DNA of 64,000 nt from Colwellia psychrerythraea 34H (lineage in GTDB: Bacteria; Pseudomonadota; Gammaproteobacteria; Enterobacterales; Alteromonadaceae), in the NCBI RefSeq assembly GCF_000012325.1, contig NC_003910.7, positions 1,302,001-1,366,000 of the forward strand. The letters run 5' to 3'. The notes under the pieces were generated by a model, which searched no databases, was not told where the DNA came from, and saw only the letters and a program-made list of their open reading frames with translations. The translations under genes were made by a program, and so were the position numbers. Position 1 is the stretch's first letter. Each line of letters starts with the position of its first letter. Below are positions 23,821-33,706 of the stretch, in pieces.

Positions 23821-26721
23821 ATGAAAAAGAAATATTTGGCAGTTGTCATAGCCGCAAGTTTAGCGTTATCCGCCTGTATGGCAACCAGTTCTGACTCTGT
23901 TTCTGATACTGGTAAGAACGCGTCAACGCAGTCATCTGAAAATAGTGCCAATAAAGTCTTTAGCCAAAAGTACTTATTTAAAGAATTATCTAATGGTTTA
24001 CGTGTACTGGTGGTAAAAACAGATTATCCAGATCTTGTTTCAGTGCAAATCCCGGTATCGGTAGGCTCTCGTGATGAAGATGAAGCAGGTAAAACCGGCT
24101 TTGCGCATTTCTTTGAACACATGATGTTTAAGGGATCTGATAAATTTCCGCAAGATGTTTACTCTGATTTATTTAAAAATGCCGGTGTTGATAACGGCGC
24201 GTACACGACCAACGATTACACCAACTATCATTTAGACTTTTCTAAAGATCACTTGGATAAAGTATTAGAGATCCAAGCGGATCACTTTAAAAACCTTACT
24301 TACACTGATGCTCAATTTAAAACGGAAGCATTAACGGTAAAAGGTGAATACTTAAAAAACAACGCTAGTCCAACGCGTAAGTTATTAGCGGCAGTACGTA
24401 AAGAAGCATTCGATACCCATACCTATAAACATACCACAATGGGCTTTTTTGAAGATGTTGAAGCAATGCCTAATCAAATTGCTTACGGTGAAAAATTCTT
24501 TAATCAGTTTTATAAACCAGAATATGTTTCTTTAGTGATTGTGGGTGATGTTGATCCACAAGCCACCATGGCGATGGTAGAAAAGCATTGGGGCAATTGG
24601 AAAAAAGGTGATTTTGTTAATGATATCGCTCAAGAGCCAAAGCAAGAAGAAGCCAAATATGTTCATGAAAAATTTGATGGCTTACCGGGGCATTGGTTAT
24701 TAGTTTCTTATAAAGGCGCTGATTGGCAACCGAAGAAAAAGGATCGCGCCGCTTTAGATTTGATTTCTGAATTGTACTTTTCAAATAACTCAGCCTTATA
24801 TCAAGAGTTAGTGGTAGATAAGCAGTTGGCAAGCCAAATGTTTAACTACAACCCAGAAACAAAAGATGCGGGTTTACGTCACGTATTTATTAAAGTGAAT
24901 GATGAAAAAGATTTAGCCACTGTACGTGATGCGGTAAATCGCACTTATGCGCAAGTGCGTACTGAACTCGTTTCAACAGAAAAGCTTGATAACTTAAAAT
25001 CTAATCTAAAATATAGCTTTGTGAATAGCTTAGATTCTTCAGAGTCTATTGCGGCAACACTTGCCAGTTATATGCACTTTGATCGCGATCCTGAAACGAT
25101 TAACCATCTTTATAATAGTTTTGACAATATTTCGGCCGATGACATCAAACGTATCGCCAATCAATATTTTATTGATGAAAACCGTACCACGGTGACGTTA
25201 TCAGCATTAGATAAAGTGGCTGGCTTTGACCAAGAAGTTGACTTAAATGGCGCGGTAGCAGCGATTGAATTGAAAAACTCTCAACCTAGCACTCCACAGT
25301 TTTCAGTATTGGATAATACCAATGACTCGCCGTTGATTGATGTTAACTTCCTGTTTTATACGGGTGCAGCAGCAGACCCTGTAGGTAAAAAGGGCGTGGC
25401 AGCATTGACCGCACGCATGTTAACCCAAGGTGGTTCACAAACGCGTAGCTATCAAGACATTAAGAAAGGTTTATATCCGATTGCCGGAAGCTTTTCGTCT
25501 CAGTTAGATAAAGAAATGATGTCATTTACTGGTCGTGTTCACAAAGACAATGCGACACAGTGGTATCAATTGATCAGTGATCAATTATTGAATCCGGGCT
25601 GGCGTGAAGATGACTTTAAGCGTCTGAAAAAAGAGTTAATCGATGGTATTAAGTCTGGGCTTAAATCTTCTAATGATGAAGAGTTAGGTAAAGAAGTGCT
25701 TTATAGCGAACTTTATCAGGGCCATGTTTATGAAAACTTTAACAGTGGTGATTTATCTGACTTAGCCGCAATCACCCTTGAAGATGTTAAAGCGTTCTAC
25801 AGCGCACAACTTACACAAGCTAAATTACACTTGGGTATCACTGGCGCTATGCCGAGTGATTTAAAAGCACAGTTAATGACTGACTTAACGGCATTGCCTG
25901 TTGGGGATGAAAAGCGTTTAACTATTGCTAAGGCGCCTGTGCTAAAAGGTCATCATGCAACAATTGTTGAAAAGAATGCGCAATCAACAGCCGTTTCTTT
26001 TGGTTTCCCAATCGATACTATTCGCAGTGACAAAGACTGGGCAGCGCTTTGGTTAGTTCGCTCGTACTTTGGTGAGCATCGTAGTTCTAACAGCTACTTG
26101 TATCAGCAAATTCGTCAAGCGCGCGGTATGAACTATGGTGATTATTCTTATATTGAATATTTCCCACGTGGTATGTACCAAACTAAGCCGGATTCAAACT
26201 TAGGCCGTTCAAGCCAAATTTTCCAAGTTTGGTTACGTCCTTTACGTTCAAATAATGACGCGCATTTTGCTACACGTGCCGCTTTGTTTGAATTGGACAA
26301 CTTGATTGAAAATGGCATGAGCGAAAAAGACTTTCAAGCAACACGTAATTACTTAACTAACTATGCTCCGCAATTAGTTGCTAGCCAAGATCAGCAATTA
26401 GGTTATGCCTTGGATAGTGAGTTTTATCAAACAGAAGAGTTTGTTAAGTACGTACGTGGCGAGTTTGCAAAACTAACGTTAGACGATGTGAACCGTGTTA
26501 TTAAAGAAAACTTACAAACAGATGATATTCACTATGTTTTCATTTCGAGCGATGGTAAAGATATGCAGCAACGTTTGTTGTCTGAACAAGTATCACCGTT
26601 GAAATATAACAGTGAAAAACCTGCAGAGCTTTTAGCTACCGATAAAGTTATTGAAAGCTACAAGTTAACGCTGCCGGCGAAAAATGTCGAAGTGATTGCG
26701 GTAGATAAGGTGTTTAAGTAG
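23821..26721 (+). CDS. M16 family zinc peptidase, lipoprotein
   Basis: A 966-residue pitrilysin-family zinc peptidase, exported as a lipoprotein: signal MKKKYLAVVIAASLALSAC with a clear lipobox (LSAC). The inverted zinc motif is FAHFFEHMMFKGSDKFP (HxxEH) near residue 95, with the distal Glu in ALTVKGEYLKNN about 76 residues later. Two M16 halves are present: an active N-terminal one and an inactive C-terminal one (about 500-960). It probably degrades peptides in the periplasm or at the outer membrane. A strong terminator follows. Confidence 0.92.
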   Translation: MKKKYLAVVIAASLALSACMATSSDSVSDTGKNASTQSSENSANKVFSQKYLFKELSNGLRVLVVKTDYPDLVSVQIPVSVGSRDEDEAGKTGFAHFFEHMMFKGSDKFPQDVYSDLFKNAGVDNGAYTTNDYTNYHLDFSKDHLDKVLEIQADHFKNLTYTDAQFKTEALTVKGEYLKNNASPTRKLLAAVRKEAFDTHTYKHTTMGFFEDVEAMPNQIAYGEKFFNQFYKPEYVSLVIVGDVDPQATMAMVEKHWGNWKKGDFVNDIAQEPKQEEAKYVHEKFDGLPGHWLLVSYKGADWQPKKKDRAALDLISELYFSNNSALYQELVVDKQLASQMFNYNPETKDAGLRHVFIKVNDEKDLATVRDAVNRTYAQVRTELVSTEKLDNLKSNLKYSFVNSLDSSESIAATLASYMHFDRDPETINHLYNSFDNISADDIKRIANQYFIDENRTTVTLSALDKVAGFDQEVDLNGAVAAIELKNSQPSTPQFSVLDNTNDSPLIDVNFLFYTGAAADPVGKKGVAALTARMLTQGGSQTRSYQDIKKGLYPIAGSFSSQLDKEMMSFTGRVHKDNATQWYQLISDQLLNPGWREDDFKRLKKELIDGIKSGLKSSNDEELGKEVLYSELYQGHVYENFNSGDLSDLAAITLEDVKAFYSAQLTQAKLHLGITGAMPSDLKAQLMTDLTALPVGDEKRLTIAKAPVLKGHHATIVEKNAQSTAVSFGFPIDTIRSDKDWAALWLVRSYFGEHRSSNSYLYQQIRQARGMNYGDYSYIEYFPRGMYQTKPDSNLGRSSQIFQVWLRPLRSNNDAHFATRAALFELDNLIENGMSEKDFQATRNYLTNYAPQLVASQDQQLGYALDSEFYQTEEFVKYVRGEFAKLTLDDVNRVIKENLQTDDIHYVFISSDGKDMQQRLLSEQVSPLKYNSEKPAELLATDKVIESYKLTLPAKNVEVIAVDKVFK

Positions 26722-26749
26722 TCTTAAGCATAATATTAATCGGATTAAT

Positions 26750-26780
26750 AAAACACCACGCTTGACGTGGTGTTTTTATT
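26750..26780 (+). terminator. rho-independent terminator of the M16 peptidase gene
   Basis: Stem AAACACCACG (26751-26760) with CGTGGTGTTT (26766-26775), loop CTTGA, then TTTATTTTT. Confidence 0.92.
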
Positions 26781-26842
26781 TTTACTATTAAATAAAGTAC
26801 GTCACCACGACTTCTGTAACTCGCTAAGCCGGCTTAGATAAA

Positions 26843-27478
26843 TTAATCGACTGTAAATACAATGGGGGCATTCGTCAGTTTGTAGCGTTCGTCAGTGACG
26901 CTGGCATTGATAAACTTAATCCCTTTGCAGATGACTTCTCCATATCCTTCATGAATATGTCCGCAGATATGAACTTTGGGTTTTATTTCTTCAATCTTAG
27001 TTAATAGATTCTCACAACCGGTGTTTTCACCGCTATCAATTTTATCTAACAGGCCAAACGCAGGTCCGTGGGTAATGAGTACATCAACATCATTACTGAT
27101 CAGATCCCATTTTTTTTGTATTTCTTTGCCGCGCGTTAAGTTAAAAGCCCAGTTTTGAAACCTTGGTTGCCATGGCGAGCCGTAAAACTTGTGCCCCGCT
27201 ATTGTTATCGATTGATCTTCTAGATACACAGCATTGGTTAGGATGTTTAAGCTGGCTTCTTTTTGACGCTCAAAACACCAGTCGTGATTACCCGCGATAA
27301 TGATTTTGTGTTGATGAGGTTGCTCACCTAACCACTCATTGAAATCCTTAAGTTCTGATAACTTTCCGTGCCTAGTAATATCTCCAGCATGAATGAGAAC
27401 ATCACCATCCGGGATTTCTAGATTGCTGTACATACCGTGAGTGTCCGAAATAGCAACACACTGTAGCTTTGTATTCAT
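26843..27478 (-). CDS. calcineurin-like metallophosphoesterase
   Basis: A 211-residue cytoplasmic dimetal phosphoesterase. Metal-binding motifs in order: VAISDTHGM (D, H), LIHAGDITRHG (GD), IIAGNHDWCF (GNHD), LITHGPAFG (H) and VHICGHIHEGYG (GHxH). This compact form is similar to YfcE-like and metallophosphoesterase-domain proteins that act on phosphodiesters or nucleotides; the true substrate is not evident. Convergent with the M16 peptidase gene. Confidence 0.9.
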   Translation of the reverse strand: MNTKLQCVAISDTHGMYSNLEIPDGDVLIHAGDITRHGKLSELKDFNEWLGEQPHQHKIIIAGNHDWCFERQKEASLNILTNAVYLEDQSITIAGHKFYGSPWQPRFQNWAFNLTRGKEIQKKWDLISNDVDVLITHGPAFGLLDKIDSGENTGCENLLTKIEEIKPKVHICGHIHEGYGEVICKGIKFINASVTDERYKLTNAPIVFTVD

Positions 27479-28141
27479 TGTTGTGAACCTTACATTTTGT
27501 ACTTACTTAATAAGCACTTAATCGAAACAATTATCTGAAACAAGACAGGGCTAAGGTTAAAGCGCGCTGAAAGGTTTCGTATTTGTACCACTATTTAAAC
27601 GAGTACATGGGCTGACTACATTTATAATATAAACAGACCCTTTTTGACAACATTAATGGTTATTTCAGATTATTTCAGGCTCTTTAAGGTTTTAGCAGGG
27701 GGCGTGTAACTTCGCTTTGACTGTTACTGTTGTCATCGCCATGTTATGCAAAGCGTCAAATGTGGGTTCTAAATAAAGTTGGAAACCGTTAAATAAAATC
27801 GGAAACTGGAATTATTACGTTTAAGAGCCGCAAATACCTTTCAAAAAATTTAATTAAACTTTGAAATAGCTAACTTCTAAAATATAACTCTAAGGGCAGT
27901 AGCCACAAACCTGACCTAATTCACTGGTCAAAATAACCCTGTTTTATGTTCACTTTGATACGAAAGCAGACCTTATTCGATTTCATAATAAGGATTTTTT
28001 CTGTCACATTCATACCATAATTATCTTGTGGAAAACTCGACTTTATGGCTACTTAGACAATAAAAACGATGATAAGCACTCGGTTACTTTACTCTTAAAA
28101 TCATCTCTAATTCATTGTAGTATTATTAGTAATAAGTATGA
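27479..28141. other. 663-base intergenic region with an orphan terminator-like hairpin
   Basis: No protein gene is visible. At 27971-27993 CCTTATT and AATAAGG form a hairpin with a nine-base loop, followed by ATTTTTT on the plus strand. No plus-strand gene lies within 1.2 kb upstream, so if real it would end a small RNA. The rest shows nothing I can name. Confidence 0.45.
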
Positions 28142-30199
28142 TTATTTGAATTTCATAAAAAATTCATTTTTAGGGATTGGTTTACTATACAAGTAGCCCT
28201 GTAATATGTCGCAACCTAAATCAGCTAAAATAGACTTTTGCTCTTGCGTTTCAACCCCTTCGGCTACTGTTTTAAGTTTCAAGCCTGATGCTAAGGAGAT
28301 CGTATTTATAACTATCCAAGTATCTTCATCTGAAGATGAGAGTGAATCAATAAAGCTCTTATCTATCTTTAAGGTATCAACAGGTAATTTTTGCAAATAA
28401 CTTAACGAGGAGTAACCAGTACCAAAATCATCAATTGAGATAGATACGCCTATTTCTTTTAAGTCATGTAATGTTTGTATTGTAGCTTCTATATTTTCCA
28501 TCAATAGGCTTTCTGTTAATTCTAATTCGATATTATGGCCACTAATACCTGCGCTGTTAATTACTTGTAATACCTCTTCTTTAAACAGAGGGTCTTTAAG
28601 TTGCAGGGCAGAAACATTTACCGAGACAACTAATGACTTGTCGGAATGTGCTTGCCACTGCTTTATGAACAAACACGATTGCTCTAAAACAAACTTACCA
28701 ATAGGAATAATAAGTCCAGAGCTTTCAGCGAGTGATATAAACTCTAATGGAGGAATATTGCCTAGCGTATGATGCTGCCAACGTATTAATGCTTCACATC
28801 CTATCAACTCATCTGTTTTCAAACTTTGCTTAGCTTGATAGTGCACTGTAAATTGGCCTTTTTTTAAACCTGTACGCATATCACTAATTAGTTGCAGCTC
28901 TCTTAATCTTTTCTGCTCTATATCGGGGTGATACATAGCATAATTATTTCTACCGGTATTTTTCACTTGATACATGGCATTGTCTGCCGAGCTTAATAAA
29001 CTAGTAAAATTATTTCCGTGGTTTGGGTATAAAGCTATGCCAATGCTAGCGGTAATATCGATTGAGAAATTCTCATAAGACTTCTTGGTTGGAATTAATA
29101 ATATAAGCTGTTTAGCAAGTCTCGTGACTTTATTTTTAATCTCCTCCTCATCATCACTATAATCAGTAATGATAATGAATTCATCCCCGCCAAGGATTGC
29201 TAAAAACATCCCTTTAGGGATAATAGTTAATAATTTTTGTGACATTTCATGTAAAAACTCATCACCCGCTAGATGTCCTTGTGTGTCATTGATATTTTTG
29301 AAATGATCCAAATCAATAAATAAAATGGCGAATTTTTTGTTGTTTAAAAGAGCATGAGAAATTCTTATTTCAATTTCTTTTCGGCATAACACTCGGTTGG
29401 GTAATTGGGTTTTCTCATCGTAATGCGCTAATTTTTCTAATTTTTCTTTGCTCTGATTAAGTTCTGTGATATCCAATACCGCACCAATTATACGACTAGC
29501 TTTACCATTTTCATCACGAAGAACTTGCCCCTTTTCTAATACCTCTCTAATTTCGCCAGAAGGCCTAATGACTCTATGTTTTATACTGTATGAGCTATCG
29601 TTATTTATCGCGTCGTTTACAGCATCAATAACAGCCTGCCTATCATCTGCATGTATGTAAAAAAGAAAGGCTTCATAAGTTGCCTTGAACTCTTGTGGCT
29701 TTACGCCAAATATTCGATAAGTTTCATCGGTCCAAGCCAAAGTTTCATTCGTAATATCCCAATCCCAGGTACCAACATGTGCTAACGATTGCGAAAACTC
29801 TAAACGTTCGTGTAATTTTTGCATTGTTGATGCGACTAATTCCTGTTCACTTAATAATCGAATAGAGCACACAGTAAATTTTTCGCCGGACTCTTCATAA
29901 TGATTCAAATCGATACAAACAGGTATTTCATGATTTTTCTTATGAACAGCCCAAAGTCCAGAGCCTTGATTCATTGAACGTTTATTCGGTTTGTTTATAA
30001 AAGAATTTCTAAGGTTTACGTGCTTCTCTCTGGTGCGACTTGGTACCAAACATTCAATTGATTTACCGAGTAGTTCATCAGGTAAATAACCTAACAAATT
30101 AGTAATATTGTTATTTATCCATATAATCTCAGCTTTTTTATTAACAATAAGTACAGTGTCTGGTATTAAATTTAAAAGTTGGATTGAGGGGAATTGCAT
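28142..30199 (-). CDS. PAS-PAS-GGDEF-EAL cyclic di-GMP signalling protein
   Basis: A 685-residue cytoplasmic sensor enzyme. PAS domain 1 covers about residues 5-115 (NKKAEIIWINNNITNLLGYLPDELLG), PAS domain 2 about 130-250 with a PAC tail (RIIGAVLDITELNQ). The GGDEF domain (about 255-420) keeps the active motif ILGGDEFIII. The EAL domain (about 430-680) keeps CEALIRW, NVSALQL, ELTESLLMEN and IDDFGTGYSSLSYL with DTLKIDKSFI. Both diguanylate cyclase and phosphodiesterase sites look intact, so net activity cannot be predicted. No membrane segments. Confidence 0.93.
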   Translation of the reverse strand: MQFPSIQLLNLIPDTVLIVNKKAEIIWINNNITNLLGYLPDELLGKSIECLVPSRTREKHVNLRNSFINKPNKRSMNQGSGLWAVHKKNHEIPVCIDLNHYEESGEKFTVCSIRLLSEQELVASTMQKLHERLEFSQSLAHVGTWDWDITNETLAWTDETYRIFGVKPQEFKATYEAFLFYIHADDRQAVIDAVNDAINNDSSYSIKHRVIRPSGEIREVLEKGQVLRDENGKASRIIGAVLDITELNQSKEKLEKLAHYDEKTQLPNRVLCRKEIEIRISHALLNNKKFAILFIDLDHFKNINDTQGHLAGDEFLHEMSQKLLTIIPKGMFLAILGGDEFIIITDYSDDEEEIKNKVTRLAKQLILLIPTKKSYENFSIDITASIGIALYPNHGNNFTSLLSSADNAMYQVKNTGRNNYAMYHPDIEQKRLRELQLISDMRTGLKKGQFTVHYQAKQSLKTDELIGCEALIRWQHHTLGNIPPLEFISLAESSGLIIPIGKFVLEQSCLFIKQWQAHSDKSLVVSVNVSALQLKDPLFKEEVLQVINSAGISGHNIELELTESLLMENIEATIQTLHDLKEIGVSISIDDFGTGYSSLSYLQKLPVDTLKIDKSFIDSLSSSDEDTWIVINTISLASGLKLKTVAEGVETQEQKSILADLGCDILQGYLYSKPIPKNEFFMKFK

Positions 30200-30712
30200 A
30201 ATTTTTCCAAGTTCATAAAATTATTGTTAGTATTTCTTATATCAAGTAATCAATATTGGTAATTGTTATTTATTAATAACACTTTAACTATCACTATTTT
30301 TATCTTCTTTTTATACTAGTTGCATAAGATAAAAAAGGATAAATGAACTCAAAGTTAAAGTTGAGTCATACACATCAAGAGTATTTATTATATTACAAAT
30401 ATTTAAATTAGATAGAACTAATTTAGTAGCTACTAATGTAAAGATCAGGATTATTTGAAGTTCAAAATGAATATATTCATATAGCATCTCAAATATTTAA
30501 GTTTGCTTATGTTTCGAGATATAGTCAATTTTGAGTAATTACAGTTAATATATTTTAACGTTTTCGTAGCAATATTTAGTATTTCCGACGAAACTAAAAA
30601 TGTCGGCTTATTAGCGAGCAGAAGTCATAAGGTAATCCTCAATGCTAACGTCCGCTTTATGTCTAGGAACTGTCGTTAGTGAAGCAAGCTCTACCTTCCG
30701 CAATGTGCACTA
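30200..30712. other. 513-base intergenic region left of the IS element
   Basis: AT-rich leader of the GGDEF-EAL gene. The part next to the IS (about 30640-30710) contains AACGTCCGCTTTAT and GCTCTACCTTCCGC, which resemble AACGTCCGCTATC (33209) and GCTCTACTTCCGC (33350) in the region at 32904-33706, so both may be remnants of one dispersed repeat. No gene seen. Confidence 0.45.
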
Positions 30713-30737
30713 TGATCTTGCCCCATAAAAATGGACA

Positions 30738-31556
30738 CTAATTAAGAATATTTCCTTCAGCTTCAAAGTCCGAAGGGTTTTTATACTTTAGATAGCTGTG
30801 AAGCCTCCTTTTATTATAGAAGCATTCAATATAATCAAACACATCTATTTGCGCTTCTTGTCTTGTTCTGTAGTTGTACCGACGAATCCGTTCTCTTTTA
30901 AGTGACCCGAAAAAACTTTCTACAACAGCATTGTCATAGCAGTTTCCTCTAGCGCTCATGCTGCATAGGATGCCATTTTCGTTTAACATCTGCTGATAGT
31001 CATCGCTGATGTATTGAGATCCTCTATCAGAATGAATGATGAGGCCATCACTCGGATTTCTTGCTGCCACAGCCATGCCTAACGCGTTCATTGCAATGTG
31101 ACGGCCCATGTTTTTATCCATTGACCACCCAATAATTTTACGTGAGTACAAGTCCATTACGACGGCTAAATAAACAAAACCTTGTTTCGTTTGTATATAA
31201 GTTATGTCTGATGACCAAACTTGATTTACCGCCTTTGAAACAAAGTTTTGGTGTAGCAAATTTGGCGCAGGCTCAACGTATGGATTAGACTTAGCTGAAC
31301 GTCTAAATACACGCTTAGGACGGCCTTTTAATTGCAAAACACGCATTAACCTAGCCACTCTGTTTTTACCACAAGCTTGCCCGTCAGCGTTAAGCGCAGC
31401 CCTGATTCTTGGAGCTCCATATACACATCTGCTTTGCTCAAATACTTTTGATATCTGCTCTGTTAACTGAATATTCTCTTGCTTGGTTTTACATAGTGGC
31501 CGACTTAGCCAGGCGTAATAACCACTACGTGAAATATCCAATAGAGCACACATCAT
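30738..31556 (-). CDS. IS3-family transposase OrfB (DDE catalytic part)
   Basis: A 272-residue integrase-core protein with the DDE triad: SSDITYIQTKQGFVYLAVVMD (first D), IIHSDRGSQY (second D) and NCYDNAVVESFFGSLKRE (E), and HTH_21-type start (LDISRSGYYAWL). It is in the -1 frame relative to orfA, and the frame stays open upstream to the slippery site, so the working product is likely the OrfAB fusion. Confidence 0.93.
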   Translation of the reverse strand: MMCALLDISRSGYYAWLSRPLCKTKQENIQLTEQISKVFEQSRCVYGAPRIRAALNADGQACGKNRVARLMRVLQLKGRPKRVFRRSAKSNPYVEPAPNLLHQNFVSKAVNQVWSSDITYIQTKQGFVYLAVVMDLYSRKIIGWSMDKNMGRHIAMNALGMAVAARNPSDGLIIHSDRGSQYISDDYQQMLNENGILCSMSARGNCYDNAVVESFFGSLKRERIRRYNYRTRQEAQIDVFDYIECFYNKRRLHSYLKYKNPSDFEAEGNILN

Positions 31557-31600
31557 TTTTACGGGATAACTGTTGCGGTGCCGCTTAATACAACAAAACT

Positions 31601-31897
31601 TTAACCGGACTCCTTGGCGAAGAACACCACCGCATCTTTTAAAAAATCACGCTCTTTTTTTACTTTAGCCAGCTCTTGCTTCAACTTAGTTAATTCATTA
31701 TTGCTAGTTTGTTTATTCCCTTTGAAAGCATCATCACCTTTCAAGCGAAACTCATCACGCCAACGACTTAGTTGCCTAAAACTGATCCCGAGTTCTTCGC
31801 AAACACTATTAGCAGTAACACCGTCTTCAGAAGCTTTGAGTAACGCCATACGTTTAAACTCAGCAGGGTATCTTTGATAACTTTTGGATTTTGTCAT
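31601..31897 (-). CDS. IS3-family transposase OrfA
   Basis: A 98-residue DNA-binding protein with a helix-turn-helix (RYPAEFKRMALLKASEDGVTANSVCEELGISFRQLSRWRDEF) and a leucine-zipper-like C-terminus (LTKLKQELAKVKKERDFLKDAV). Near its end the minus strand reads T TTT TTA (31646-31640) in the orfA frame, a classic -1 slippery heptamer. Confidence 0.93.
   Translation of the reverse strand: MTKSKSYQRYPAEFKRMALLKASEDGVTANSVCEELGISFRQLSRWRDEFRLKGDDAFKGNKQTSNNELTKLKQELAKVKKERDFLKDAVVFFAKESG
31640..31646 (-). promoter_or_regulatory. -1 programmed frameshift site of the IS3 element
   Basis: On the minus strand, heptamer T TTT TTA aligned to the orfA codons TTT TTA. Slipping by -1 opens a continuous frame reading KRCGGVLRQGVRLKFC and onward into OrfB. 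Confidence 0.75.
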
Positions 31898-32048
31898 GAA
31901 ACACCTCCTGTTGTATCTCTACAACAATTATAGTGTGTCCACGAAAATGGGGTAAGACTAGTATGCAGACTTACCGTGTGTTACTAAAAAGCTATAGAAT
32001 AATCGGGCATTGTCACTGGACTTTTTGAAAAATTGAACGTTTTATTCA

Positions 32049-32903
32049 CTACTCTTTAGTCTTGTACATGGCTTTATCGGCTGTAGCTATTAATGTATCT
32101 ATCGTGGTGCCATCATCAGGGAATATTGCGATACCAATACTACAATTGATTTCAATGTTTATACCATTAACAATCAATTCTGTTTTTAATTCTTGGGTTA
32201 GAGTTTCAATCATTATAGAAACATCATTTTTATTAGAAATACTTTCAAATAAAATAACAAATTCATCTCCTCCAAATCTGGCGACTGTATCTGAATTTCG
32301 AATAGATTTTTTAAGACGTAAAGCTATTTCCATTAAAACCTGATCACCAAAAAGATGACCTTTTGTATCGTTAATGAGTTTGAATTTATCTACATCAATA
32401 AAAACCAAAGCAAATTTATAATTATTACGTTTAGACTGTGTAATTAAATGTGTCAGCCGGTCGAGCAAAAGATAACGATTTGGGACTTTTGTTAGTTGGT
32501 CATAATGTGCGAGGTGTTCAAGTCGTTCGGTTTCTTTTTTCCGTTTTGTGATATCTCTATTTATACCTAAGGCACCCACCATCTGATAATTTTCACCATA
32601 TATAGGTACACACATGGATTCAATCCAGCCAATGTGTCCATCTTTGTGTAACATCCTAATTTCACCAGTCCATTTCCCCTGATTTTCTACCGCTGATATA
32701 ACTTCTGAAGTGATATGTTCAGTATCACCGGGAACATGCAGCATATTAACAGGTTGCCCAATAGCCTGTTCTTTGGAATAGCCATAAAGTGTTTCTGAGC
32801 CTTTATTCCAATCAATAATGAAGCCTTGTAGATCAGTTACTACTATCGCATCAAACACGTAATCGAAAGCTTTCGCTCGTTGCTTAAGTATATCTACATT
32901 CAT
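32049..32903 (-). CDS. PAS-GGDEF diguanylate cyclase
   Basis: A 284-residue cytoplasmic protein with one PAS domain (about 10-125: FDAIVVTDLQGFIIDWNKGSETLYGYSKEQAIG, PAC tail MVGALGINRDITKRKKE) and a GGDEF domain (about 130-284) with LTKVPNRYLL, DVDKFKLINDTKGHLFGDQ and the active motif VARFGGDEFVILFE. It ends at ADKAMYKTKE, a few residues earlier than usual. No clear RxxD inhibitory site was checked. The IS3 element lies just downstream. Confidence 0.9.
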   Translation of the reverse strand: MNVDILKQRAKAFDYVFDAIVVTDLQGFIIDWNKGSETLYGYSKEQAIGQPVNMLHVPGDTEHITSEVISAVENQGKWTGEIRMLHKDGHIGWIESMCVPIYGENYQMVGALGINRDITKRKKETERLEHLAHYDQLTKVPNRYLLLDRLTHLITQSKRNNYKFALVFIDVDKFKLINDTKGHLFGDQVLMEIALRLKKSIRNSDTVARFGGDEFVILFESISNKNDVSIMIETLTQELKTELIVNGINIEINCSIGIAIFPDDGTTIDTLIATADKAMYKTKE

Positions 32904-33706
32904 GATTTATTAAATTATTTTGCAAGTAACTTATCCTAAAGATTGGTCTGAGTAAGTCCTACATGAGCTAAAGTTATATTCTGGTCAAATCGGATACTTA
33001 ATAATATATAAATTTACACAATATTGAGGGTATGGCAAGTCATTATCAACAAACTGACATTTCTATGTTAAATATGAAACGTATGGTTAAGGATGATTTG
33101 TTAGCGTTAACTGATAAATTACCGCTTTGTGTGGCTTAGTTCACATTCAGACTGAACGACTCATTTACAAAAGTCTTCATCAAAAGACTCATATTTTTAT
33201 TTATGGGGGAACGTCCGCTATCAGGACGCTGTTAACGTAATGTGGTTGTTCAGCCATATCCGCTGTAGATCAAAACATACAAAAACTTTCAGTATAAATT
33301 TCCAAATACTAACTTCTCCTCCGTGGCATGACCTGAACTGTGTTGATGATTGCTCTACTTCCGCTTATGGCTATCAGTTGACCTAAAGAACAGCCAACGT
33401 CAGCAATGCGCAGAAGACGTTAACATAGTTATTTCATAATGTGTTTCGAATGATTATTAAGGTTCACTTATACCAGTTGAAGTCAGGTTCCAACTTTATT
33501 TGGAGTGTTTTTTGGTACTTTTTTAATAAATAAAACTTACTGCCACATTTGTTTCTATCTTTATTCACAAAAGCACATTTTTGCTCAACGGCATAAGTAG
33601 GCTTGCATGGGATTTTTGTTTCGATCTTTATTTAGCTTCTACATCAAACTCACGTTAACTATGAATTCAGTAAACAGAGTAGGGCTGAGGGAGCCCACAG
33701 TGAGTC
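32904..33706. other. 803-base intergenic region
   Basis: No convincing gene. A 35-codon frame (33032-33139, MASHYQQTDIS...) lacks a ribosome binding site at useful spacing. Small dyads occur at about 33169-33187 (AGTCT / AGACT, then T-rich) and 33212-33225 (GTCC / GGAC). TGTTAACGT (33229) recurs inverted near 33416. Parts resemble the flank at 30640-30710. Confidence 0.4.

Larger units (their letters stand above)
30713..31960 (-). mobile_element. IS3-family insertion sequence, apparently intact
   Basis: About 1.25 kb with imperfect terminal inverted repeats: left end TGATCTTGCCCCAT...TGGACAC, right end (reverse complement) TAGTCTTACCCCAT...TGGACAC. It carries orfA and orfB in the -1 arrangement and both reading frames are open. 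I did not find a perfect target duplication, so the exact ends may be off by a few bases. It lies between two minus-strand GGDEF genes and disrupts no recognisable gene. Confidence 0.85.

Noticed and set aside
30700..31975. Target-site duplication of the IS3 element
   Set aside because: The flanking bases (CTA on the left, GTA on the right at my best ends) are not identical, so I do not claim one.
33032..33139. 35-codon frame MASHYQQTDIS...
   Set aside because: No ribosome binding site at a useful distance, no family resemblance, in a gap of mixed repeat fragments.
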